The notes under the pieces are model-generated. The model did no database searches, had not been told where the DNA came from, and worked only from the letters and a program-made list of their open reading frames with translations. A stretch of 64,000 nt of DNA, taken from assembly GCF_018398315.1 (NCBI RefSeq), contig NZ_JAHBRW010000001.1, forward strand, positions 2,228,001-2,292,000, in the 5' to 3' direction. The stretch is from Chelatococcus sp. YT9 (GTDB lineage: Bacteria; Pseudomonadota; Alphaproteobacteria; Rhizobiales; Beijerinckiaceae). Positions 26,707 to 35,922 of the stretch are shown piece after piece (position 1 is the stretch's first letter; the number at the start of each line of letters is the position of its first letter). A program made the position numbers and the translations under genes.

Positions 26707-28247
26707 GGAATTAGCCCCAGTGCCTTGCGAAATAGCAGCTTCTTCACGCGGCCAGTTTCCGTGCGCGGCACATCAGCGCCGTTGCTGGTCCGGACGGCTT
26801 CCGGCCATTTGAAGGGCGCGAGCTTGCCTTCACAGAAGTGCCGGATCTCCTCCACCGAGAATTCACGTCCCTCTTCCATCGGGATGAGAACCGCAAGCAC
26901 TGTTTCGCCAAGCACATCGTGGGGCTGCGGCAGCGCAATGACTTCGCGGATTTCAGGATGCTGGACGATACAGTTCTCGATTTCCAGGCTGGCGATATTC
27001 TCGCCGCCGCGACGGATGATGGACTTCAGGCGATCAACGAAGAAGAAGCGGTTTTCCTCGTCACGATAAGCGAGGTCGCCGGTGTGAAACCAGCCGTCGC
27101 GAACGACTTCCCGGAACGCGGCCTCATTGTTGAAATAGCCGGCAAACCCTTGCCCGAAGCGGGCCGTGATCTCGCCGACCTCGCGGACGCCAACCTCGAC
27201 GCCGGTGTCGGGATTCACGATACGTAGATCCACGCCACGGACGGGCCGGCCGACGCAAGGATAGGCATCTGGCAGGTCATAGCAGTCCGCCCCGGCGAGG
27301 GTGCCGGGCGTCTCTGTCATGCCATAGCCGTCGAGCACGTCGCAGCCCCACCGTTGACGGATCTGCCGCCAGCGCCCCGCCGCGCCATTGGCGAACAGAA
27401 TGCGCAGCTTCTCGACGGCGCGACGCTCGACCTCCGTCGGAGGAAGCGTCAGCAGGATGGCGATCACGGCACCCATGGTCCATAACACGGAGGCGCCGCT
27501 GCGATCCGCCTGATCCCAGAAGCGGGATGCGCTGAAGCGGCGCGCCAGCACCATCGTGCAGCCGGCGAGCACGCACATCGTCGTGCCCCAGTTGAGCGCC
27601 ATGCCATGGAGTAGCGGGGTCACCAGCATGACCCTGTCCTGCGAGGTCAGCCGGAGATTTTCCTGATAGCCCGCGATACCGTGAATGATGCTGCTCGAGC
27701 GCTGCAACGCTGCCTTGGGCTTGGCGCCGGTCGTGCCGGACGTGAAGACGATGCTGAGAAGGGCATCGTCTGGTATCTCCGGATCGCGTACCCACACGGG
27801 CTCAGATGACGGGCTCCAGGCGTCCTTCATGCCATCGACGGGCGCGTCGCTGAAAATGTGGGCAAGGCCGGGGTTGGTCGAAGCGAGGTCTAACGCCAGC
27901 GCATTCTGCGCCTTTGCGGTGACCAGCACGCGCGGCGCGAGCGTATCCAAGTAGGATTGAAGTTCGGCGGGAAGTAGATCCGTGTTCAGCCCGGCGGCTA
28001 TCGCGCCTATCTTCTGGCAGGCGAAATAGATGACCAGCCATTCGATCGAATTGGGCATCAGGATCGCGACGGGATCGCCGCGCTTGACCCCGCATGAGCG
28101 CAGATGCGCGGCCAGATGGGCTGCGCGTTCGGCCGCAGCGGCATAGGTGATCATGCGGTCCGCACCCGCCTCGTCGCCGACGAAGTGGATGAAGACGCGA
28201 TCGGGTGCCTCGCGAGCGACCTTCTCGAAGTGGTCGATCAGCAGCAT
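26703..28247 (-). CDS. AMP-forming acyl-CoA synthetase
   Basis: A 514-residue ANL-superfamily ligase that activates a carboxylic acid with ATP and CoA. The phosphate loop is VFTSGTTGAKPKA, the A5 motif GYGMTETPG, the A7/A8 block DGWFHTGDLAYRDEENRF and DRLKSIIRRGGENI, and the C-terminal catalytic lysine probably Lys503 in RTETGRVKKLLF. It most resembles CaiC-like and medium-chain ligases, but the acid is not identifiable. It is the second gene of the operon, three bases after the amidohydrolase, and is the presumed entry step after import by the Liv system. Confidence 0.88.
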   Translation of the reverse strand: MLLIDHFEKVAREAPDRVFIHFVGDEAGADRMITYAAAAERAAHLAAHLRSCGVKRGDPVAILMPNSIEWLVIYFACQKIGAIAAGLNTDLLPAELQSYLDTLAPRVLVTAKAQNALALDLASTNPGLAHIFSDAPVDGMKDAWSPSSEPVWVRDPEIPDDALLSIVFTSGTTGAKPKAALQRSSSIIHGIAGYQENLRLTSQDRVMLVTPLLHGMALNWGTTMCVLAGCTMVLARRFSASRFWDQADRSGASVLWTMGAVIAILLTLPPTEVERRAVEKLRILFANGAAGRWRQIRQRWGCDVLDGYGMTETPGTLAGADCYDLPDAYPCVGRPVRGVDLRIVNPDTGVEVGVREVGEITARFGQGFAGYFNNEAAFREVVRDGWFHTGDLAYRDEENRFFFVDRLKSIIRRGGENIASLEIENCIVQHPEIREVIALPQPHDVLGETVLAVLIPMEEGREFSVEEIRHFCEGKLAPFKWPEAVRTSNGADVPRTETGRVKKLLFRKALGLIP

Positions 28248-28250
28248 GGC

Positions 28251-29108
28251 TCAGGATTCCTGTGGAAGACCGAGGACGCGCAGGAGGTTGTCACGCAGGA
28301 AAAGGCGCTCGGTTGCTTCGTCGAGGCCCAATTGTTCGAACTTCTCGAAGTAACGATCATAGCCGATGTAAGGCCAGTTCGTACCGAAGATCACCTTGCG
28401 CTTGCCGCGTGTCTTGAGGAACTGCACGACACTGTCCGGCCAGTGATCGGGCGCATGGGCGCAGGTGCTGAGATAGACGTTGGGATGCTTGAGCGCCATG
28501 GCGATCATCTCGGTCTCCCATGGCCAGCCGATATGGCCGCCGATGAGCTTCAGCCGGGGAAAATCAAGCGCGATGCGGTCGAGATGAATGGGCCGGCCGG
28601 GCTCGGAGGGCATCAGGCCGGCGGTGTGACCAACCTGCAGCCAGACCGCGATGTCGAGCTCGCAGCACTTGGCATAGATCGGGTAAAAGCGCCGGTCATC
28701 CGGATTGAGATCAGCCGCGTAGGGCAGCATCCGCACGAAGCGGAAGCCGTGGTCTCGGGCGCAGCGGTCGATCTCCTCAAGCGATTCCATGATGTCGCGC
28801 GTCGGGTCGATGCCGACGCCCGGAATGACGCGTCCGGGCATCGCCTTGGTCAGTCCAACCACCCAGTCGTTCTCGACATGGAGGTCCCGGGTCTTGCGCG
28901 CGTCATAGCCGCTGACGAGGATGCGCTCGATGTTGTGTCGGTCCATCTCCGCGGCCATCTCTTCGAGCGGGATGCCATCATTGATGACCTCGGGGCGCTT
29001 GAAGATATGCTCGAAGATGTGGCGATACTCGGGAAGCCTGCCATAGCGATGCGCGATCTCCCGTGGCATCGGCCGCACGCTGACGTCGATTGCTGGCGTC
29101 CTTGGCAT
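28251..29108 (-). CDS. Amidohydrolase-2 (ACMSD-like) family protein lacking usual metal ligands
   Basis: A 285-residue TIM-barrel protein of the amidohydrolase-related (PF04909) type. The late part, WLQVGHTAGLMP, LKLIGGHIGWPWETEMI and KVIFGTNWPYIGYDRYFEKF, is clear family sequence. The N-terminal HxH metal motif is absent (AIDVSVRPMP), and the conserved aspartate near the end of the barrel is asparagine (FGTNWP). It may bind a metal differently or not be a hydrolase. The start at 29108 follows GGAGGAG. It is the first gene of the operon driven from the TetR-operator region, so its product belongs to the pathway. Confidence 0.78.
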   Translation of the reverse strand: MPRTPAIDVSVRPMPREIAHRYGRLPEYRHIFEHIFKRPEVINDGIPLEEMAAEMDRHNIERILVSGYDARKTRDLHVENDWVVGLTKAMPGRVIPGVGIDPTRDIMESLEEIDRCARDHGFRFVRMLPYAADLNPDDRRFYPIYAKCCELDIAVWLQVGHTAGLMPSEPGRPIHLDRIALDFPRLKLIGGHIGWPWETEMIAMALKHPNVYLSTCAHAPDHWPDSVVQFLKTRGKRKVIFGTNWPYIGYDRYFEKFEQLGLDEATERLFLRDNLLRVLGLPQES

Positions 29109-29151
29109 CAGCTCCTCCTGCTTGAGTTTGGCGACCTTGAACATCATGGAG

Positions 29152-29165
29152 AGAGCGGTCGCTCT
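29152..29165. promoter_or_regulatory. TetR-type operator, copy 3
   Basis: AGAGCGGTCGCTCT, 44 bases upstream of the amidohydrolase start, in the divergent region with the TetR gene. It is identical to copies 1 and 4. Confidence 0.82.
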
Positions 29166-29184
29166 GTCTGGAATGATGTCGCAC

Positions 29185-29198
29185 AGAGCGGTCGCTCT
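29185..29198. promoter_or_regulatory. TetR-type operator, copy 4
   Basis: AGAGCGGTCGCTCT, 33 bases from copy 3 and 51 bases ahead of the TetR start, which fits autoregulation together with control of the divergent catabolic operon. Confidence 0.82.
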
Positions 29199-29248
29199 GG
29201 TCAAGGCCCTCGTTTTCATATACTGACCATTGCAGATATGAGGTTTTC

Positions 29249-29908
29249 ATGACGCGCAACAAATCCGAGATGCCACGCCGTGAGGAGTTTCTTACGGCTG
29301 CGCTCAACCGGTTCGCCAAGTTCGGTTATATGGGCACGTCGACGCGCGATATCTGTGCCGAGGTCGGCCTCGTCCATTCCGCGATCTACAATTACTTTCC
29401 GTCGAAAGAAGCTGTCGTCCTCGCGATTGAAGAGCGAGAGATGAAAGCCATGCTCGACGGGCTCGGCGCGGTCATCGAAGCGCCCGGGCAGGACGCGCGC
29501 GAGCGGCTGACGGCAACTGTGCGCTACGTGTTCGACCGGTCGATCGTGCGGCGCAATGCCTGGCGTCTCATGGCGGACATGATCCGGTCTCTGAAGCCAC
29601 GTGCCCGCAATGCGGTGATCGAGCGGCGCGACCGTTTTGAGACCATGGTGCGCAATGTGCTGGTGGAAGCCGTCGAAGCCGGGATCTTGCCTCCGCAGGA
29701 TACGCGCCTCGCAAGCCTCACGCTATTCGGCATGGCGGAAGGCATGTCGGGCTGGTTCCGCAAGAACGGGCCCAACAGCATGGAGGAAGTGGTTGATCAT
29801 GCGACCTCGTTCTTTCTGAACGGGGTCGGCGCCAAGGCTGCTGAAATGACGAAGCCGGTGGAGAAACCGGTGCGGAAGAAGCGCAGCAAGGCTGATGCGG
29901 CGGCATGA
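29249..29908 (+). CDS. TetR-family regulator of the 14.6-30.8 kb acyl-CoA regulon
   Basis: A 219-residue TetR regulator. The DNA-binding domain spans about residues 10-58: REEFLTAALNRFAKFGYMGT, then DICAEVGLVHSAIYNYFPSK. The helical ligand domain has no recognisable signature; relatives in acyl-CoA clusters usually sense a CoA ester. The tail (about 203-219) is Lys/Ala-rich. It is divergent from the amidohydrolase operon and its stop overlaps the start of the dehydratase gene (ATGA). Four matching palindromes, two here and two 9 kb away, make it the likely repressor of import and catabolism. Confidence 0.88.
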   Translation: MTRNKSEMPRREEFLTAALNRFAKFGYMGTSTRDICAEVGLVHSAIYNYFPSKEAVVLAIEEREMKAMLDGLGAVIEAPGQDARERLTATVRYVFDRSIVRRNAWRLMADMIRSLKPRARNAVIERRDRFETMVRNVLVEAVEAGILPPQDTRLASLTLFGMAEGMSGWFRKNGPNSMEEVVDHATSFFLNGVGAKAAEMTKPVEKPVRKKRSKADAAA

Positions 29909-30819
29909 GTAATCGAGGTGAAGTCGCGCCGACCAGCTCTGGGGAGCCCTCGCTGGCGCAATCCATCGCGCTGCAGATCGGTCGTGTTTTCCGGGCGCAT
30001 ACGATTGAGGTGACTGCTGACGCCATTGTGGCCTATGCCCGTGCGATCGGCGAGACCGACCCGATCTATGAGCTTTCAGCGCCGCAGCGATCAGGAGATG
30101 CGGCCCTGCCTGCGCCGCCGACTTTCCTGTTCACGCTGAGCATCGCCAAGCCTCGGCCCTTCGATGTCTATGAGGAGCTCGGCATCGACCAGACCCGCAT
30201 TCTGCACGCCGAACAATTCTTTCGCTTTGAGAGGCTCATCGTTGCGGGACAACGCCTGACGTTCACGCCGCGCCTGACCGGAGTTAGTGAAAAGCAGCAC
30301 GGCAGCTTGTTATTTGTGACGACCACAACGGCGGTTGCCGACGAGACCGGTCAGCGAGTTGCCGAACTTGGCACCGTCATCGCCATCCGACAAAGCGGGG
30401 GTGGCGGGCAGCCGCGCCCCGCTAACCATAATCCCGTGGTCTTGCCACCCAGCGCCAGACCAGTCATTGCCATGCCGCCGGTTACGCCCGAAACGCTGGT
30501 CCGCTTTGCGGCGGCCTCGGGCGACTGCAATCCCATCCATCTCGACAGCGGTGCAGCGCGGGCGGCCGGGCTGGATGATGTTATTGCCCATGGCATGCTC
30601 ATTGCCGCCTATGCTGGGCGTGCCATCGGGCAGTGGTTTCCACGGCGCCGCATCGCCCAATTCGCAACGCGCTTCACGGGGATGACGCGGCTCGGCGATG
30701 TCATCAGTCTGTCGGCTGAGGCTGAGGACAAGGCGCCGGAGCCTCGATCCTTCATCATCGCGGCTCATGACCAATTTTGGGACCTGAAACTGCGGTCACG
30801 GGTCGATTTCGCCGCTTGA
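29905..30819 (+). CDS. Double-hotdog MaoC-type enoyl-CoA hydratase
   Basis: A 304-residue protein of two hotdog domains. The first (about 20-155) is the non-catalytic FAS1-like dehydratase N-domain. The second (about 190-300) has the hydratase-2 motif: Asp207 and His212 in ASGDCNPIHLDSGAARAAG, then DVIAHGMLIAAYAG. Enzymes of this layout hydrate 2-enoyl-CoAs to 3R-hydroxyacyl-CoAs, often bulky ones as in steroid degradation. The gene overlaps the TetR stop by four bases, so it is co-expressed with the regulator and is part of the regulon. Confidence 0.85.
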   Translation: MSNRGEVAPTSSGEPSLAQSIALQIGRVFRAHTIEVTADAIVAYARAIGETDPIYELSAPQRSGDAALPAPPTFLFTLSIAKPRPFDVYEELGIDQTRILHAEQFFRFERLIVAGQRLTFTPRLTGVSEKQHGSLLFVTTTTAVADETGQRVAELGTVIAIRQSGGGGQPRPANHNPVVLPPSARPVIAMPPVTPETLVRFAAASGDCNPIHLDSGAARAAGLDDVIAHGMLIAAYAGRAIGQWFPRRRIAQFATRFTGMTRLGDVISLSAEAEDKAPEPRSFIIAAHDQFWDLKLRSRVDFAA

Positions 30820-30845
30820 ACCGATAGGTCGGTGCAGCGCGGCGG

Positions 30846-31727
30846 CTAACCCCGTGCTGATGATCCAAGCCGCGCCAACACGCGCTCGGCGCGTAACAGA
30901 TGGGGGCGATCGAGCATCTCTCCGTCGACGCCCACGACACCTGCGTCAGGATTGGCGCGGAACGCCGCGATGACGGCACGCGCACGAGCCACCGCGTCCT
31001 CGGAGGGGGTGAAGGCCGCATTGATCACCGGGACCTGGGCCGGGTGGATCGCCATCTTGGCGACGAACCCGTCACGACATCCTTCACGGCATTCGGCGGC
31101 CAGGCCATCAAGGTCCCTGAAATTGGTGTAGACAGCGTCGACGGCATTGACCGAGGCGGCTGCCGCGGCGAGCAAGGTGAGCGAGCGCGTGAGGCGGTAC
31201 GGCTCTGTATAAGCGCCGCTCGCGTCACGGTTGGTCTCGGCGCCGACGTCGGCGGACAGGTCCTCGCCACCCCATGTCAGCCCCATCAGGCGCTCGCTCG
31301 CGTCGGCAAAGGTTCCGAGCGCGAAGATCCCGCGGGCGCTCTCCGCGGCAAGGGCGAGCACGCGCGTCGCGCCGTCACCGGTGCCGGCCTTCGCCTCCCA
31401 TACGGCGAGCTTGGTGCCGAGCCGTGCCACATCCGGCCCGCCACAGGCCTTAGGCAGCACGATGCCGTCGGGGCGGGCCAGCATGACGCCTGCGAGATCG
31501 TCATCGACCATGCCGGTGTCGAAGCCATTCACCCTGACGTAGAGAAGGGGCCGGTCCGCCTTCTCCTTGGTTGCCGCAATGAAATCGGCCGTAATCCGCC
31601 GCGCGTCAGCCTTCGCTCCTGGCGCGACCGCATCTTCGAGGTCCAGGATGAGCGCATCGGCGCCGGTCGTCAGCCCCTTTTCGAGCTTGCGCGGGGAATC
31701 GCCGGGAACGAAAAGCAGGGATCTCAT
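30846..31727 (-). CDS. CitE/HpcH-type CoA-ester lyase (malyl-/citramalyl-CoA lyase-like)
   Basis: A 293-residue TIM-barrel lyase. The N-terminal RSLLFVPGDSPRKLEKG and DALILDLEDAVAPG are standard. Arg66 in VRVNG binds the carboxylate, and Glu129 (AAESARG) and Glu155/Asp156 (GGEDLSADVG) are the metal ligands. Enzymes of this group split malyl-, beta-methylmalyl- or citramalyl-CoA, releasing acetyl- or propionyl-CoA. It is the last gene of the LysR-linked operon, nine bases after the MaoC hydratase. With a CaiB-type transferase and Meh-like hydratase it resembles the itaconate set; next to a carboxylase it might split an HMG-CoA-like ester. Confidence 0.85.
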   Translation of the reverse strand: MRSLLFVPGDSPRKLEKGLTTGADALILDLEDAVAPGAKADARRITADFIAATKEKADRPLLYVRVNGFDTGMVDDDLAGVMLARPDGIVLPKACGGPDVARLGTKLAVWEAKAGTGDGATRVLALAAESARGIFALGTFADASERLMGLTWGGEDLSADVGAETNRDASGAYTEPYRLTRSLTLLAAAAASVNAVDAVYTNFRDLDGLAAECREGCRDGFVAKMAIHPAQVPVINAAFTPSEDAVARARAVIAAFRANPDAGVVGVDGEMLDRPHLLRAERVLARLGSSARG

Positions 31728-31736
31728 TTGGCCATC

Positions 31737-32237
31737 CTAAACCGTTGTGCTGCGCTTCAGCATGAAGGCTTGCCGCATGCATTGGGCGACGAGTGTGCCA
31801 TCCTGCTTGTAGGCGCGATGAATGAATTCGACGATGCCAGCATCCGGCCGCGAGCGCGATTCGCGTTTTGAGGCGATCTCGGTCGTCACGTTGACGGTCT
31901 CACCCTCAAAGAGGGGAGCGGGGAACTTGATGTCCGTCATTCCGAGATTGGCGATGAGCGTGCCCATGGTCGTGTCGTTGACGGAAATGCCGATCATGAG
32001 GCCGAGTGTGAAGAGCGAATTCATCAGCGGGCGGCCCCATTCCGTCTCCGTCGCGCAGAAATGCGCGTCGATATGGAGCGGCTGGGGATTGAGCGTCATG
32101 TTGGAGAACAACATGTTGTCCATCTGCGTCACCGTCCGCGTCAGGCGGTGGCTGATAACGGCGCCCACGGTGAAGTCCTCGAAGTAGAGCCCTCCACGCG
32201 GATGCAGCTCGTGGCGTTCCGGCTGCGGGTCAGGCAT
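31737..32237 (-). CDS. MaoC-family hydratase
   Basis: A 166-residue single-hotdog protein. It has the MaoC/mesaconyl-CoA hydratase-type segment NMTLNPQPLHIDAHFC, then GRPLMNSLFTLGLMIGISV and the C-terminal KQDGTLVAQCMRQAFML. It likely hydrates an unsaturated CoA ester that the adjacent CitE-type lyase then splits; MaoC next to CitE is a recurrent pair in bacteria. The start at 32237 has TGGAG correctly spaced; an in-frame ATG at 32264 without a good ribosome site would add nine residues. Confidence 0.82.
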   Translation of the reverse strand: MPDPQPERHELHPRGGLYFEDFTVGAVISHRLTRTVTQMDNMLFSNMTLNPQPLHIDAHFCATETEWGRPLMNSLFTLGLMIGISVNDTTMGTLIANLGMTDIKFPAPLFEGETVNVTTEIASKRESRSRPDAGIVEFIHRAYKQDGTLVAQCMRQAFMLKRSTTV

Positions 32238-32301
32238 CGCTTTGCTCCAGGGATCGGCGCTCATGGTAATTAGGGCTCATGGAATCCAGGTCTCATCAAG
32301 A

Positions 32302-34299
32302 TCAACTCCCCAGCGGATCGAGCTGGATCAGGGTTGCGCCTTCAGCCACCTGCTCACCGGGTGCCGCATTGATCGCGGTAACCGTGCCGTCGAAAGCCGA
32401 TGTCAGGACATGTTCCATCTTCATCGCCTCGACAACAGCCAGCCGCTGACCCTTCTTCACCGTATCGCCGAGCGCGACGAACACCGCCACAAGCTTGCCG
32501 TGCATGGGCGCGGCAATACCGCTTCCAGCCGTGAGGTGGTCGAGGTCCACGGAGAATGGATCGTGAAGGCCGACACGTGTCTGCCGCGCGTCATGGATGA
32601 CGAGCACGCCATCGGGGGTCACTGCCAGCGCCGTCCCGCCATTGCCCGCGTCGCCTGACCGAGTCGTTCCGTTTGCCCAGTGCACCGCGATGGCCGACGT
32701 TTGATCCGACTGGCATAGCCATTCGATGCCGATGTCATCGATACGCTCCCCATCAACCGTGACGGACAATCCCTGACGGCGTGTCCCCATCAGCTGGAAG
32801 GCGTCCCGCGTGTCCCAGGGGGAGAACGCTTCTGAGCCGGGTTTGCGCGCCGTGTCGTCGTGGTGATCCGCGAGGAGGGCGAGCACGCCGCGACGCACAG
32901 CTTCCGCATCGATGGGTCGCGGCACGGCTCCGAGGCTGTCCAGGTTGCGCTCGATGAAGCCAGTGTCGAATTGGCCCGCTCGAAAGGCGGGCGCCTCGCA
33001 GAGCTTCTTCAGGAACGCTATATTGGTCCGCGGGCCCGCGATGACTGAACGCCCAAGCGCGCCGGCGAGGCGATCGAGCGCCTCTTCACGCGTCGCACCA
33101 TGAGCGATGACCTTCGCTATCATCGGATCGTAGAATGGCGAGACTTCGTCGCCCGCCTCCACGCCCGTGTCCACCCTGAGGTCCGCGTCAGTCGGGAACT
33201 GCAGCGCCCAAAGATGGCCGGTCGACGGCAGAAAGCCCTTTTCGGGGTCCTCCGCATAGATCCGCGCCTCCACCGCGTGACCGTCGATCCTAAGGCCTCC
33301 CTGGTCGAACGGCAGCACCTCGCCCGCCGCCACACGCAGTTGGAGTTCGACGAGATCTAGTCCGGTGATCGCCTCTGTGACGGGATGCTCCACCTGCAGG
33401 CGCGTGTTCATCTCCATGAAGTAGAAGCGGTCTGATCGCAGGCCTTCACTGGCGTCGACGATGAACTCGACCGTGCCGGCGCCGACATAGCCTACGGCGC
33501 GCGCCGCCTGCACGGCCGCGTCTCCCATGGCCTGGCGCATCGCCGCGGGCATGCCGGGCGCCGGTGCCTCCTCGATGACCTTCTGGTGGCGCCGCTGCAG
33601 CGAGCAGTCACGCTCGAACAGGTGCACGACGTGATCGTGGGCATCGGCGAACACCTGGATCTCGATATGGCGCGGCGCGAGGATGTATTTCTCGATCAGC
33701 ACTCGGGGATCGCCGAAGGCGCCAGCCGCCTCGCGTTGGGCGCTCTCCAGTGCGCCCGCGAAATCGGCTGGATCATCGACACGCTTCATGCCCTTGCCAC
33801 CGCCGCCGGCGACAGCCTTGATGAGCACGGGATAGCCGATTTCCATTGCTTTCTCGGCCAGAAAGTCCGGCTCCTGGCGCTCACCGTGATAGCCGGGCAC
33901 GATCGGGACGCCCGCTGCGGCCACCAGGGCCTTGGCGGCATCCTTGAGGCCCATCGCCCGGATGGCAGAGGCTGGCGGCCCAACGAATGTCAGGCCAGCC
34001 GCCGCGCAGGCTTCCGCGAACTCGGCCCGCTCCGACAGGAAGCCGTAGCCGGGGTGGACAAATATTGCGCCGCTGCGCCCCGCGACATCGATGATGGCGC
34101 CGATATTGAGATAGCTCTCGCGGGCGGGCGCCGGGCCGATGCAATGGGCCTCGTCGGCCATGCGCACGAACAGTGCCTCGGCGTCAGCCTCCGAATAGAC
34201 GGCGATGGTCCGCAGGCCCATGCGCCTTGCGGTGCGAATGATGCGGCAGGCGATCTCGCCGCGATTAGCGATGAGGACAGCGGCGTTCGTCATGATCAT
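32302..34299 (-). CDS. Biotin-dependent acyl-CoA carboxylase alpha subunit (methylcrotonyl/geranyl-CoA type)
   Basis: About 665 residues: biotin carboxylase (1-450) with AVLIANRGEIACRI and the ATP-grasp loop AGGGGKGMKRV, a linker domain, and a C-terminal biotinyl domain with Lys627 in VVEAMKMEHVL. The MKMEH form is usual for methylcrotonyl- and geranyl-CoA carboxylases. It carboxylates biotin, which the beta subunit uses to carboxylate a 3-methyl-2-enoyl-CoA. The start is uncertain among a TTG at 34311 and ATGs at 34299 and 34293, none with a strong ribosome site. It lies immediately after the beta subunit gene. Confidence 0.9.
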   Translation of the reverse strand: MIMTNAAVLIANRGEIACRIIRTARRMGLRTIAVYSEADAEALFVRMADEAHCIGPAPARESYLNIGAIIDVAGRSGAIFVHPGYGFLSERAEFAEACAAAGLTFVGPPASAIRAMGLKDAAKALVAAAGVPIVPGYHGERQEPDFLAEKAMEIGYPVLIKAVAGGGGKGMKRVDDPADFAGALESAQREAAGAFGDPRVLIEKYILAPRHIEIQVFADAHDHVVHLFERDCSLQRRHQKVIEEAPAPGMPAAMRQAMGDAAVQAARAVGYVGAGTVEFIVDASEGLRSDRFYFMEMNTRLQVEHPVTEAITGLDLVELQLRVAAGEVLPFDQGGLRIDGHAVEARIYAEDPEKGFLPSTGHLWALQFPTDADLRVDTGVEAGDEVSPFYDPMIAKVIAHGATREEALDRLAGALGRSVIAGPRTNIAFLKKLCEAPAFRAGQFDTGFIERNLDSLGAVPRPIDAEAVRRGVLALLADHHDDTARKPGSEAFSPWDTRDAFQLMGTRRQGLSVTVDGERIDDIGIEWLCQSDQTSAIAVHWANGTTRSGDAGNGGTALAVTPDGVLVIHDARQTRVGLHDPFSVDLDHLTAGSGIAAPMHGKLVAVFVALGDTVKKGQRLAVVEAMKMEHVLTSAFDGTVTAINAAPGEQVAEGATLIQLDPLGS

Positions 34300-34314
34300 G
34301 GGGCTCGTCAAAGG

Positions 34315-35922
34315 CTACATCCTCAAAACGCCGAACCGGGTGGCCGGAATGGGCGCGTTCAGCGTTGCGGAGAACGCAAGCCCCAGCACCCGCCGCGTTT
34401 CCGACGGCAGTATGATGCCGTCGTCCCATAACCGCGCCGTCGCATAATAGGGGTTGCCCTCCTCTTCGTAGCGGTCGCGGATGGGCGCCTTGAACGCCTC
34501 CTCCTCGGCGGCACTCCAGGTCTTGCCGTCCGCCTCGATATTGTCACGCCGCACGGTGGCGAGCACGCTCGCGGCCTGCTCGCCGCCCATGACGGAGATG
34601 CGGGCATTCGGCCACATGAACAGGAAGCGCGGTGAATAGGCGCGGCCACACATGCCATAGTTGCCCGCGCCGAAGGAGCCGCCGACGATGACCGTGATCT
34701 TTGGGACCTCGGCGCAGGCGACCGCCGCCACGAGTTTCGCGCCATCCTTGGCGATGCCGCCAGCCTCATACTGCCGACCCACCATGAAGCCGGCTATGTT
34801 CTGCAGGAACAGCAGCGGAATGCGCCGCTGGCAGCAAAGCTCGATGAAATGCGCGCCCTTCAGCGCGCTCTCGGCGAAGAGGATGCCGTTGTTGGCGACG
34901 ATGCCCACGGGAATGCCCCAGATGCGGGCAAAGCCCGTCACCAGCGTCGTGCCGTAAAGCCGCTTGAACTCGTCGAATTCCGAGCCATCGACGAGCCGCA
35001 TGATGACATCGCGAATGTCGTACTGCTTCTTCAGATCCGTCGGCACGATGGCGTCGAGATCGTCGACGGCAAAACGCGGCTCCAGCGGCGCGGCGATGTC
35101 CATTTCCGGACGCTTCCGGCTGTTGAGATTGGCGACGATCCGGCGGACGATCGCGAGCGCATGCACGTCATCGGTCGCGTAATGGTCCGCCACACCGGAT
35201 TGGCGCGCATGGACGTCGGCACCGCCGAGATCCTCGGCGGTCACCACTTCGCCGGTCGCCGCTTTCACCAACGGCGGCCCGCCGAGGAAGATCGTGCCTT
35301 GCTGGCGTACGATCACCGTTTCATCGGACATGGCCGGCACGTAAGCGCCGCCGGCCGTGCAAGAACCCATCACGCAGGCGATCTGCGGTATGCCCCGTGA
35401 CGACATGGTGGCCTGGTTGTAGAAGATCCGCCCGAAGTGATCGCGATCCGGGAAAACTTCAGTCTGATGAGGCAGGTTCGCGCCGCCGGAATCGACGAGA
35501 TAGATGCAGGGCAGGTTGTTCTCTCGAGCTATGTCCTGCGCGCGAAGGTGCTTCTTGATAGTCATGGGGTAGTAAGTGCCACCCTTGATCGTCGAATCGT
35601 TGCAGACGATCATGACCTCGCGCCCAGCGACACGGCCGATTCCAGTGATGATGCCCGCGCCATGAATGGCGTCGTCATAGAGACCGTGGGCTGCGAGTGC
35701 TCCAAGCTCAAGAAAGGGCGACCCGGGGTCGATGAGGCGCATGACCCTTTCGCGCGGCAGGAGCTTGCCGCGGGCGAGATGCCGCTCGCGCGCCTTCGCG
35801 GGCCCGCCTGTCGCTACGATTTCGCGTTTATTCAGGAGATCGCGCGTGAGGTCCGCCCAGGCGGCGCGATTGGCGGCTGCCGCGCTATCGTTCAACGAGG
35901 CGGGAGGATGATGCTGCGTCAT
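34315..35922 (-). CDS. Acyl-CoA carboxylase carboxyltransferase beta subunit (methylcrotonyl/geranyl-CoA type)
   Basis: A 535-residue carboxyltransferase. The central block [39 protein letters not shown] and [20 protein letters not shown], and the C-terminal [20 protein letters not shown], are characteristic of methylcrotonyl-CoA carboxylase beta and its geranyl-CoA paralogue. These cannot be told apart here. It transfers carboxyl to the gamma-carbon of a 3-methylcrotonyl-type CoA. A 244-base gap separates it from the Meh-like gene upstream, so it may have its own promoter as well as read-through. Confidence 0.92.
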   Translation of the reverse strand: MTQHHPPASLNDSAAAANRAAWADLTRDLLNKREIVATGGPAKARERHLARGKLLPRERVMRLIDPGSPFLELGALAAHGLYDDAIHGAGIITGIGRVAGREVMIVCNDSTIKGGTYYPMTIKKHLRAQDIARENNLPCIYLVDSGGANLPHQTEVFPDRDHFGRIFYNQATMSSRGIPQIACVMGSCTAGGAYVPAMSDETVIVRQQGTIFLGGPPLVKAATGEVVTAEDLGGADVHARQSGVADHYATDDVHALAIVRRIVANLNSRKRPEMDIAAPLEPRFAVDDLDAIVPTDLKKQYDIRDVIMRLVDGSEFDEFKRLYGTTLVTGFARIWGIPVGIVANNGILFAESALKGAHFIELCCQRRIPLLFLQNIAGFMVGRQYEAGGIAKDGAKLVAAVACAEVPKITVIVGGSFGAGNYGMCGRAYSPRFLFMWPNARISVMGGEQAASVLATVRRDNIEADGKTWSAAEEEAFKAPIRDRYEEEGNPYYATARLWDDGIILPSETRRVLGLAFSATLNAPIPATRFGVLRM

